From an uncultured Roseburia sp. (GTDB lineage: Bacteria; Bacillota; Clostridia; Lachnospirales; Lachnospiraceae), in assembly GCA_910584215.1 (NCBI GenBank), contig CAJTYI010000074.1, forward strand, positions 1 to 15,378: a stretch of DNA of 15,378 bases, written 5' to 3'. The position numbers and the translations under genes were made by a program. This document shows positions 6,652-13,724 of this stretch, in pieces. Under the pieces are notes generated by a model that searched no databases, was not told where the DNA came from, and worked only from the letters and a program-made list of their open reading frames with translations. Every line of letters begins with the position of its first letter. Within the stretch, counting starts at the first letter, position 1.

Positions 6652-8925
6652 TCAGCGTTTAAATATTCGATTCCAAAAAGATTCCTTCTCTGCCCGCACG
6701 CTGCCCACCTGTGAAAAGTCCGGCACTCGAAGATCATAGACATAATCGCCGATCTGGTGCTCCTCCATCACTTCTTTATTAAAATAGCGTTCTACGATCT
6801 GATAGCCGGTCGGAACAAACAAAAGGATGTCAAAACCAACCAAATTCAAAAATGCACATAAGATGGCATCTTCTAAGGAGATCGCGTTCTCTGTCGTGTT
6901 GATATAGATTAATTTGGGATTCTTCTTGGTAAAATCAAATTTTTGTATCAGCCTCACCACTTCTTTGGGCAGATGAAATACGGCCGCCACAATCGTGTAC
7001 TCCATACCGTTTTCCATGGTACCCTTGATGATGCGCTGATCAATCAGCAGCTGTAATTTGTTAAATATATGTTCCTGCATCTCCTCGCGCAATACGCCGT
7101 AAGGATACTGCGGATGCGCTTTGATCTTTTGCCGCTGCAGCTTACCGTTTTTATAAAACTCCGTCGCCAGCGCGCGCATGGGGTTTGGCGCCGCCGAACT
7201 GATAAATGGCACCTCTTTTACTACCAGCGTATCCTCCGTTATGAGCGCTTTGATCTCGGACCAGTAGCGCGGCATCTGCCTCTCCTTAACACCGCTCACT
7301 TTTGCAAAAATCACAGGTAATGTGACAAGTTCTTCCGCTGTTGTAAAATTTGGGCGGTATTTTACTTCCTGATTCCACAAAATAGATATCTCTTCATACA
7401 TCGTCTGTAATGTGACACTGTTGGCCTTTTCATACTGCATATTGCGGTAAAGGCCGGAATCGCGGTACATCACTTCATCTAATTCACGCTCCGCATGGTA
7501 GGCGGCCGTGCCCATATGAATCTCGGCCCCGTCCTGCGGGAAATGGGAGAGTGCCAGCGAATCCGCATAATGAATTTCGTAGAGTTTATCATCGGTAAAC
7601 TGGCAGCCGTGCGCTAAATTGGGAACCAAAAACAACACATCCACGGGAAGTGCGGCCATCATCCGGTAAAACAGGGCTTCATTTTCATCGCGGCATCCGC
7701 CAAAGACAATCAGGCACGCCGTTTCCGGCAGTTTTATGCTGCCGAATAGATCGCGCTGATATCGTTTCAGCCAGCAGAGAAGATACACCGCCTTATTCAT
7801 AAGCTTGTTTTGACTGATTCCCGGTTGGTCCGCCTCCTTGAGCATCACATCCAAAAACGCTTTGTTTGCCAGGCTCTGCATATTTTGGTTTCCCGAAAAC
7901 TGTATATTTTTTGACAGAAAGAAAAGCATTTGCTCCTTGTCTGCGTAGCTGCCTCTCTCAATCCAGGCAATCTCCTCCGGCCCCGGTTTTGCAATCGCCC
8001 CGTCAATTATCACTGTATTACGCTTTGTATTTTTTAACTCCAGATAAAACTGATATAATTCGTTGATATAAGTCAGCTTATCCTCCACGCCGCTGATGCG
8101 TATCAGGCAGTTATAAAAAAATCTCCCGTCACTGCCGCGGCTGGCTGTGGGCGTCAACACGTCGCGCAGTCCTTTGCCCTCTATCCAAGCGTTAGTACAG
8201 GGCTCCAATGGCGGCAATGTCCCGTACAGGCGCCGCCTGTTCTCCTGCCGCTGCAACTGCTCGCGCAGCTGTCTGATCCCAAATCCCGGTGGAAAAGCGC
8301 CAAGCCCCGGTGTTTCAAACAAATCCGACTGACGGGACTGTGGATCAAGCTTGCGGTAATTGTCATCTCCACGGCATTGCACCAGCACTATATCACAGCC
8401 GGTTTTGGCTATTACCGACAGCAAGAGCAGCTCATAATTGCTGACTTCCCCCTCATAAAGAATCTTCGGCAGCTGGTTCTCGCCCAAACGGTTTGTCAGC
8501 CGTTCAAACTTATAATAGAGCCAGCACATAAACTTAATGTAGGCATTTTTGAGGATATTATCATTTTTACCGGCACGCTTAAGCTCCAGCAGACAATCAT
8601 ATATGGCGGCGGCCAGCTCACCGCGCTGCGCCGCATTCATGCGTGGCAGCCATTTCTTTAAACTGGATTCAATAAATCCCATATGGAGCATGAACTCTTT
8701 GCCCATGATCTCCTCATAATAGGCAAGATTTTTTTCATCAGGGTTGGGGATTCTGCCCTCTATCACGACGCCGCTCTGTCTGGCCGCCTCATAGTATTTG
8801 GCCAGAAATTCCCGCACCTGTTCATGATAGCCGCAGATTCGGTAAAAATATATCCCGCGCTCCGCCCTTTTATCCAATGTCAGGAAAAAATCATTCAATT
8901 CACGGATTTTTTTGTGTTCTAACAT
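6652..8925 (-). CDS. yceG: YceG-like protein of the Ter biosynthetic module, three internal repeats
   Basis: This 757-aa cytoplasmic protein matches what I recall of the YceG family, a putative component of the Ter-linked biosynthetic module; no enzyme activity is established. I see three similar units. Each has a helix with K-x(2-4)-CWL-type residues, then a strand, a helix, and a second strand of the form G-[CF]-D-[IV]-L-hydrophobic. Unit 1 is about 127-200 (FMCWLYY; TGCDIVLVQC at 175-184). Unit 2 is about 375-445 (YLLCWLKRYQ; PVDVLFLVPN). Unit 3 is about 655-735 (KLIYINTTEN; VGFDILLFVPTGY at 696-708). It starts 4 bases after the rhomboid stop with no strong ribosome site of its own, indicating translational coupling. 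It is long compared with the roughly 540 aa I recall for the Bacillus protein. Family call fairly confident; repeat claim by eye. Confidence 0.8.
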   Translation of the reverse strand: MLEHKKIRELNDFFLTLDKRAERGIYFYRICGYHEQVREFLAKYYEAARQSGVVIEGRIPNPDEKNLAYYEEIMGKEFMLHMGFIESSLKKWLPRMNAAQRGELAAAIYDCLLELKRAGKNDNILKNAYIKFMCWLYYKFERLTNRLGENQLPKILYEGEVSNYELLLLSVIAKTGCDIVLVQCRGDDNYRKLDPQSRQSDLFETPGLGAFPPGFGIRQLREQLQRQENRRRLYGTLPPLEPCTNAWIEGKGLRDVLTPTASRGSDGRFFYNCLIRISGVEDKLTYINELYQFYLELKNTKRNTVIIDGAIAKPGPEEIAWIERGSYADKEQMLFFLSKNIQFSGNQNMQSLANKAFLDVMLKEADQPGISQNKLMNKAVYLLCWLKRYQRDLFGSIKLPETACLIVFGGCRDENEALFYRMMAALPVDVLFLVPNLAHGCQFTDDKLYEIHYADSLALSHFPQDGAEIHMGTAAYHAERELDEVMYRDSGLYRNMQYEKANSVTLQTMYEEISILWNQEVKYRPNFTTAEELVTLPVIFAKVSGVKERQMPRYWSEIKALITEDTLVVKEVPFISSAAPNPMRALATEFYKNGKLQRQKIKAHPQYPYGVLREEMQEHIFNKLQLLIDQRIIKGTMENGMEYTIVAAVFHLPKEVVRLIQKFDFTKKNPKLIYINTTENAISLEDAILCAFLNLVGFDILLFVPTGYQIVERYFNKEVMEEHQIGDYVYDLRVPDFSQVGSVRAEKESFWNRIFKR

Positions 8926-8929
8926 TCTC

Positions 8930-9520
8930 TTAATACCTGTTCATTTTATTTTTGTTCATCACATAGCCAAGGCCCGCCCCGACAAAACCGCCGAGAATAT
9001 GCGTCAGATTAGAAATGTTATTATGTTCAAATAAGCCGCTGTATACCTGACCTCCAATGTAGATTACCGTCACCAAGATAAATGTCAAAGGGATTCTACC
9101 CTCGCGAATACTGGTAAACGAGGAGAGCAGAATCAGCGCAAATACCACGCCGCTCGCTCCCAGCAGCTGTATATGCGGAAACAGGATAAAATGCACCAGC
9201 CCAGTCACCAATGCAGTAGACAGCACCACAAACAACATATTGGCAGAACCATATTTTTCTTCCAGCAGGGGACCGATCACGAGAATCATCATAATATTTC
9301 CAAGAAAATGATCCCAGTTCGCATGGCCTAAGATATGGCCGAAGAAGCGGACGTAGGTAAAGGGGCTAAACAGTGACGAACGATATACAGAAAACAACAG
9401 GTTATTTGTCGCGCCTTTCGTCGCACTGTTTAGCAGATATGCCAAAAGGCAGAGTACGGCAAATCCTAAAATCACCGGGGAATTAAACGATATTTTGGTT
9501 CTTTTCAATGCAGTGCTCAT
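8930..9520 (-). CDS. rhomboid family intramembrane serine protease
   Basis: This 196-aa polytopic membrane protein has six likely membrane segments, at about 15-33, 58-84, 92-112, 116-135, 143-160 and 172-188. The catalytic serine is in GASG (Ser123) and the partner histidine is His174 in THILGG. The conserved HANWDHFLGN motif (His66, His71, Asn75) is present, so the enzyme looks active. AGGAGGT ends 5-6 bases before the ATG and overlaps the TAG stop of the protease gene upstream (spacing 9 bases). yceG starts 4 bases after its own stop. The three genes thus form a tight translational unit. Substrates are unknown; cleavage of a membrane-anchored partner of the stress system is an inference. 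Confidence 0.93.
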   Translation of the reverse strand: MSTALKRTKISFNSPVILGFAVLCLLAYLLNSATKGATNNLLFSVYRSSLFSPFTYVRFFGHILGHANWDHFLGNIMMILVIGPLLEEKYGSANMLFVVLSTALVTGLVHFILFPHIQLLGASGVVFALILLSSFTSIREGRIPLTFILVTVIYIGGQVYSGLFEHNNISNLTHILGGFVGAGLGYVMNKNKMNRY

Positions 9521-9529
9521 GTTTACCTC

Positions 9530-11215
9530 CTATGATATAAAGCCCTGAATAAAGGAATTGATACACTCGTATCCCATGGCAAGGTTGATATTTTGCGCGT
9601 TGTCCATGCCGGCCGTGCTGATGCCGATCACCTCACCGTACATATTTAACACCGCGCCACCCGAGCTTCCCGGCGAAGTGGGCGCCGTGAACTGTATCAT
9701 ATCAACCATGTCAATGGTGCGGAATCCGGCAATAATCCCGTCGGAGACGGAATTGAAAAATCCGAGCGGACTTCCGATCGCCACAACCTTCTGTCCGCGC
9801 ACCAGGGGTTCCTTGCCCCGGTAGACAGGCAGCGGCTTAAGCTCCCTCTGAATGCGGATAACGGCCAAGTCAAGTACTGGATTGTACTTAATCACCTCAT
9901 CGGTATCGTATGTATTTTCTTCCTCCTCGATGCGGACGGAATAGTAATAACCGCCGCTTGCCACATGATTATTGGTAAGAATATATCCCCTCGGCCCGAC
10001 CATAATCCCGGAACCGGTGCCGATCACTTGCCCCTGCTTGTCGCGTATGGCGATCATCACGACAGACTTTGCGAGCTGCGCAAGCTCCTCATACGTCAGT
10101 TCCCGCCGCTCTATGGCTGAGGCCGCCGGCTGCCTTGTGGGCGGAAGTAACAGGCTGCCCCCGTGCCGCCCCGGCTGCGGCGCCCCGCGGCCTGCGGAAC
10201 TCCCGGTTGCTCCTGCAGGCCGGGACTTTGCGGGCGGCTGTGCACCCGGGGAAACCGACACTGCCGACGAACGCCCCCCAGCCGGCGGCTGAGTCCCCTG
10301 CAAAGACTGTGCGCCTGATACGGCCTGGGACGGTCTGCGTCCAGCGCGCGGCGGTATCTGGATACGAATGGGCGACTGGCCGTCGCCGTTGACGCACTCC
10401 GGCGGCTGTGCCACGACGGCATTGTTTTGTGTATAACATTGCCGCTCATTAGTGCTAGAGACAGCATTATGTTCCATGCCTGCCGACACGGCTGCGCTCT
10501 CAAAATCTGCTGATGCGGCTCTGCTGCCGTCATAGACTGGAATAGAGAGTGCCCCGTATGCTCCAACCTGAAATGACCCCGACAAGTCGAGAGCTTTCAA
10601 TTCTTCCCCAATATCACCTGCCGTCTGGAGCAGTAAGACATCACACCCCAGCAGGGTAAGAAAGTAAGCGAAGAAATATTCCTGCCGCTTGGTGACATTT
10701 TCCATCACCACTTTGACTGTTTTTTTCTGATCCCACGCGGTTAAAGCTTCACACAGCACGGCATCCAGCCAAAACAACAGTTTCACTCCAAAATTCTTTT
10801 CGATCGACGCAGTGGATGCCTGTTTTCCGCGAAACAGCGTGAGTACATCGGCAAGCGCCTTTCCCGCCACGGCGGCAAATTCTGCGCATCCCGGCAGCGT
10901 TTTCACCGCCGCCGCTGCTCTGCCGCTCTCCTCCCAGCGGGCATAACAGCCGGAATAGTACTCCACATCCTCCACTGCGCTCATGCGCGGCAGAGAAGAT
11001 ATGCGAGCATAAAAACAGTCCCCGTTGGCAACAAGACGGTTCATATCCGCATCCATCTTTTGGATATCGGAGGCCAGAGTGGCATTGCAGCCTAATGCAC
11101 GCACAAAATATACATCTTTGCAGTCCCTGTTGATGCCGCCCTTTATATTTTCAAAGGATTCTATGGACGCAACAGCAATGATATTGTGTCTGTATCGCAA
11201 CATATGAGGTTCCAT
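9530..11215 (-). CDS. trypsin-like (HtrA-type) serine protease with N-terminal YceG-like unit
   Basis: The protein is 561 aa in three parts. Residues 1-220 are a helix-rich domain whose end (about 140-205: KLLFWLDAVL, then a strand, helix and GCDVLLLQTAG) resembles unit 1 of the YceG protein two genes downstream. Residues 245-370 are a low-complexity linker rich in Pro, Ala, Gly, Ser, Arg and Gln, with visibly higher GC. Residues 377-561 are a chymotrypsin-fold protease with TNNHVA (His417), DLAVI (Asp449) and PGSSGG (Ser518), so the triad is complete. There is no PDZ domain. No signal peptide or membrane segment is visible, so it should act in the cytoplasm, unlike most HtrA proteins. AGAAAGG lies about 14 bases before ATG 11215, which is long; ATG 11203, four codons later, is an alternative. 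It is the first gene of the minus-strand operon. Confidence 0.88.
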   Translation of the reverse strand: MEPHMLRYRHNIIAVASIESFENIKGGINRDCKDVYFVRALGCNATLASDIQKMDADMNRLVANGDCFYARISSLPRMSAVEDVEYYSGCYARWEESGRAAAAVKTLPGCAEFAAVAGKALADVLTLFRGKQASTASIEKNFGVKLLFWLDAVLCEALTAWDQKKTVKVVMENVTKRQEYFFAYFLTLLGCDVLLLQTAGDIGEELKALDLSGSFQVGAYGALSIPVYDGSRAASADFESAAVSAGMEHNAVSSTNERQCYTQNNAVVAQPPECVNGDGQSPIRIQIPPRAGRRPSQAVSGAQSLQGTQPPAGGRSSAVSVSPGAQPPAKSRPAGATGSSAGRGAPQPGRHGGSLLLPPTRQPAASAIERRELTYEELAQLAKSVVMIAIRDKQGQVIGTGSGIMVGPRGYILTNNHVASGGYYYSVRIEEEENTYDTDEVIKYNPVLDLAVIRIQRELKPLPVYRGKEPLVRGQKVVAIGSPLGFFNSVSDGIIAGFRTIDMVDMIQFTAPTSPGSSGGAVLNMYGEVIGISTAGMDNAQNINLAMGYECINSFIQGFIS

Positions 11216-11319
11216 TTCAAACAGCCATACCTTTCTTCACATAATAAAGCGACACTTACCCGGCCAATTCCGGCCGTCCGCAAGTCTCCCGCATCAGCTC
11301 TTTTACAATACTTGTTATT

Positions 11320-11348
11320 ATTTTATCACACCTTTCCACAAATTTCTA
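11320..11348 (-). promoter_or_regulatory. candidate sigma-A promoter for the protease-rhomboid-yceG operon
   Basis: Read on the minus strand, TAGAAA (11343-11348, four of six matches) is followed after 17 bases by TAAAAT (11320-11325, five of six). The -10 box is preceded by TGA, an extended -10. Transcription would start near 11313, giving a leader of about 98 bases. It is the best match I found in the divergent region, but the -35 is weak. Confidence 0.5.
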
Positions 11349-11403
11349 CGCGATAAGCGCGAAGAATTTATGAATTAATGAAATTTTAATGTTGGGCTGC
11401 GCC

Positions 11404-11419
11404 GTCAATATATTTTGAC
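11404..11419. promoter_or_regulatory. inverted repeat overlapping the AIM24 -35 box, operator-like
   Basis: GTCAA (11404-11408) and TTGAC (11415-11419) form a perfect inverted repeat with a 6-base AT-only centre. The right arm is most of the -35 box of the AIM24 promoter, so a dimeric regulator bound here would block that promoter. It lies about 60 bases upstream of the divergent candidate promoter. Short inverted repeats also arise by chance. Confidence 0.4.
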
Positions 11420-11442
11420 AGCCGCATGATCTATGCTATAAT
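11415..11442 (+). promoter_or_regulatory. strong sigma-A promoter for the AIM24-family gene
   Basis: A perfect TTGACA (11415-11420) is followed after 16 bases by a perfect TATAAT (11437-11442). The start point would be near 11449, giving a leader of about 49 bases that ends in a strong ribosome binding site (AGGAAAGGGG, 11482-11491) 6 bases before the ATG. Confidence 0.88.
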
Positions 11443-11497
11443 AAATATGACAAAAAAGTCTGGGTAACAGCAATATGACAAAGGAAAGGGGATATCA

Positions 11498-12337
11498 ATG
11501 AAATCCGCAATTGGAACAAGAGAAAACGTTAGAATTATTGATCAGTTTGAGAGCGGCGGCCTGCGCGTGGAAGTGCTCGAATATGAAAAGCTGCTGGGAC
11601 TGACAAACGCCACTATGGCGCAGCAGGTCTATTTTATGGAAAAACAAAATATCCGTGTCAGACAGATTGCGCTGTACTTAAATAATGAAAAAGTTACGAT
11701 CGAAAAGGGCGCGATGAGCTATTTTCAGGGAAATATCGAAATGGTCAGCGGCGTGACCTTAGGAAATGCTCTAGGCCGGATGATACGCGGCGCAGTCACC
11801 GGAGAGCACATGGCGCAGCCGGAATACACCGGAACCGGTCTGCTGGTGTTAGAGCCGTCATTTAAGCATTTTCTGGTGTTGGAGCTGGCTCAGGGCGAGT
11901 CCATCATCGTAGATGACGGCATGTTCTACTGTGCGCAGGGCAGCGTCACGGTGAAAGCGGTCGCACAGCAAAATATCAGTTCCGCCGTTGCCGGGGGCGA
12001 GAGCATCTTCCAGCAGCAGCTCACCGGCCCTGGCCTAATCATTCTCGAATCCATCGTCCCCATGTGCGAGATCGACGTGATCGAAATGCAAAACGATGTC
12101 CTGCGCGTGGACGGCAACTTCGCTGTTCTCCGCTCGGCGGGCCTTGGCTTTACCGTAGAGCGCAGCGCCAAAACGCTGATCGGCTCGGCTGTCAGCGGCG
12201 AGGGTCTTGTAAACGTATACCGCGGTACGGGTCAGGTATGGCTGGCACCTACGATCAAAGTATACAAGACTTTGCAATTGGCACAGTCGATGGGTGTGAG
12301 CGCTACCAAAATCAATATGAACACCAGCCGTTCCTAA
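11498..12337 (+). CDS. AIM24-family protein
   Basis: This 279-aa soluble beta-rich protein matches the AIM24 family, named after a yeast mitochondrial protein and widespread in bacteria with no firm enzymatic role. Visible signs are GAMSYFQGNIEM (72-83) and two related halves: YTGTGLLVLEP near 110-120 and YRGTGQVWLAPT near 244-255. These, with FQQQLTGPGLIILES, give the Gly-rich beta repeats of the fold. It has no signal peptide or membrane helix. It is the only clear plus-strand gene in the window, with its own near-consensus promoter, and is divergent from the protease operon while converging on the StiP-like gene. Its position inside a ter locus suggests a scaffold or sensor role, which is inference. 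Confidence 0.9.
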   Translation: MKSAIGTRENVRIIDQFESGGLRVEVLEYEKLLGLTNATMAQQVYFMEKQNIRVRQIALYLNNEKVTIEKGAMSYFQGNIEMVSGVTLGNALGRMIRGAVTGEHMAQPEYTGTGLLVLEPSFKHFLVLELAQGESIIVDDGMFYCAQGSVTVKAVAQQNISSAVAGGESIFQQQLTGPGLIILESIVPMCEIDVIEMQNDVLRVDGNFAVLRSAGLGFTVERSAKTLIGSAVSGEGLVNVYRGTGQVWLAPTIKVYKTLQLAQSMGVSATKINMNTSRS

Positions 12338-12373
12338 CTTAGGCGATACGCACAGGTCACCAAACCTGCCAGA

Positions 12374-12397
12374 AAATATCTCCCTATCGAGATATTT
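12374..12397. terminator. hairpin between convergent AIM24 and StiP-like genes
   Basis: AAATATCTC (12374-12382) pairs perfectly with GAGATATTT (12389-12397) around a 6-base loop. On the minus strand the stem ends in TTTTC, which gives weak terminator character for the StiP-like gene. For the plus strand a T8 run follows at 12423-12430 after a second short GCAG/CTGC stem, inside the end of the convergent coding region. The stem is AT-rich, so strength is uncertain. Confidence 0.55.
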
Positions 12398-12407
12398 GCG
12401 GTGCAGC

Positions 12408-13655
12408 TTATGTATCTGCGATTTTTTTTATGATACCGCACGCCTTATAATGTGTCATCGGATAATATCTGACCGGTACATGTTTTTCGGCGGCTAACTG
12501 AACGATGTGTCTTAATTCCGGCGCATCCTTGCAGCGCTCGTCCACCAGAACCTGCCACGGGACGCGCCGGAGCAGAACACGCGTCGTTTCGCCGATGCCC
12601 GGCTTAACCAGATTGATATCCTTGACACCAAACGCCTGCGCAATTCTCTGCGTCTCCTGCAATCCAGTAAAAGAAGAGGTTCTTTCTTCCTGTGTCTGTA
12701 CGTTAATCTCATTTGTCTGTTTGTCTGTCTTTGTCTCTTTTCCCTTGGACGCTTTGTCTCCCGCTTTTCTGTGGCATTCTACAACCGCCTCCTCTCGCAG
12801 CTCCGTGTCTTCTTGGCACTTTAGATCACTTTTCTTTTTGGCTATTTTCTGTATTTTTTCACCGCTCTTCGTACTTTGTGGCGTCATATTATCGGTCTTA
12901 TACAGTTCTTTCTCGATCGCCTCGATAAACGGGTACGACAAGTCCCGCTCCCGATATGCTCCGTAATAGACAGCACCGTGAAAATCATGTTTACCAATAA
13001 CATCTGTCCGCAGAAAGGTACGGCTGATGAGACCGGAAACAGTACAGTTCAGGCAGGAACTGGGAATTAGAATATCCTCACGCGTGCCGCAAAGCGGCAC
13101 CATGCCGGCTGGGTCAGCCAACACGGCAAGTTCCGGTGAAACACCGGGATATGCGGGGATCTCGCGCTGCAATTCACGCAATATAGCGCCTTTTCCAATC
13201 CACCCGTCGACAAACAGCAGACGTTCGGGCGCATAGCGCGCGAGCAGATACTGCATGGCATTGTCATCGATTCCCCGGCCACGGATGATAGAAATCGAAT
13301 AGTGCGGCGCGTCTATCCCATAGCGGCGCCGCAGGCAGTGCTTTAATAAAATTCCGATCGGAATACCCGCCCGCGCCAGAGACACGAGCACGACATGTTC
13401 CCCCCGCTGTGCGGCCACCTTGCCTGCTAATACCGCCACGGAATCGGCCACCCGCCCGGCGAACATCTCCAACGCCTGATAATAAATCTTCATATAACTT
13501 TCTGTAGGAACATACTCTACCGGCAGCATCTCGCTGTAATGCATTCCCTGCTGTATCAAACGTTCCCGCTCCGTCGCGGGCAGCGGCTCGACGATACCCG
13601 TAATATCTTTTAAAAGTAATGTCACGTCTTCTTTTTGATAGGAAGTCTGCATCAT
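12408..13655 (-). CDS. StiP-type phosphoribosyltransferase with C-terminal PELOTA-like RNA-binding domain
   Basis: This 415-aa cytoplasmic protein belongs to the Ter biosynthetic module. Residues 30-255 are a PRTase-like domain (also annotated 'cysteine protease StiP') with LVSLARAGIPIG (90-101), YSISIIRGRGID (119-130) and FVDGWIGKGAI (148-158), the last in the position of the PRPP-binding loop. Residues about 255-328 form an unusually Lys/Glu/Thr-rich linker. Residues 330-415 (GIGETTRVLLRRVPWQVLV at 353-371, then PVRYYP at 394-399) match the PELOTA-type RNA-binding module that commonly follows this PRTase. AAAGGAGGA about 6 bases upstream fixes the first ATG. It starts 69 bases after the PRTase-TRSP stop, so the two are co-transcribed. 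The two domains together suggest ribosylation of, or with, a nucleic-acid-bound substrate; the product is unknown. Confidence 0.88.
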   Translation of the reverse strand: MMQTSYQKEDVTLLLKDITGIVEPLPATERERLIQQGMHYSEMLPVEYVPTESYMKIYYQALEMFAGRVADSVAVLAGKVAAQRGEHVVLVSLARAGIPIGILLKHCLRRRYGIDAPHYSISIIRGRGIDDNAMQYLLARYAPERLLFVDGWIGKGAILRELQREIPAYPGVSPELAVLADPAGMVPLCGTREDILIPSSCLNCTVSGLISRTFLRTDVIGKHDFHGAVYYGAYRERDLSYPFIEAIEKELYKTDNMTPQSTKSGEKIQKIAKKKSDLKCQEDTELREEAVVECHRKAGDKASKGKETKTDKQTNEINVQTQEERTSSFTGLQETQRIAQAFGVKDINLVKPGIGETTRVLLRRVPWQVLVDERCKDAPELRHIVQLAAEKHVPVRYYPMTHYKACGIIKKIADT

Positions 13656-13724
13656 TGATTCCTCCTTTCGGGACAGCGTACCGAATCCAAATCATATCAC
13701 GCCAACAATCAGCGGCGCGTAAAC

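Noticed and set aside
6433..6743. Overlapping plus-strand open frames of 60-170 codons across the telA-yceG spacer
   Set aside because: They translate the 37-bp tandem array into repetitive Cys/Phe/Tyr-rich peptides, overlap telA or yceG on the other strand and lack ribosome binding sites.
9972..10566. Open frames on both strands within the GC-rich protease linker (about 106-151 codons)
   Set aside because: High GC removes stop codons in all frames; the frame of the 561-aa protease links two recognisable domains, while the others show no family features.
9530..11215. Secreted or membrane-anchored HtrA
   Set aside because: No hydrophobic segment is present in the first 60 residues or elsewhere, and no PDZ domain follows the protease.
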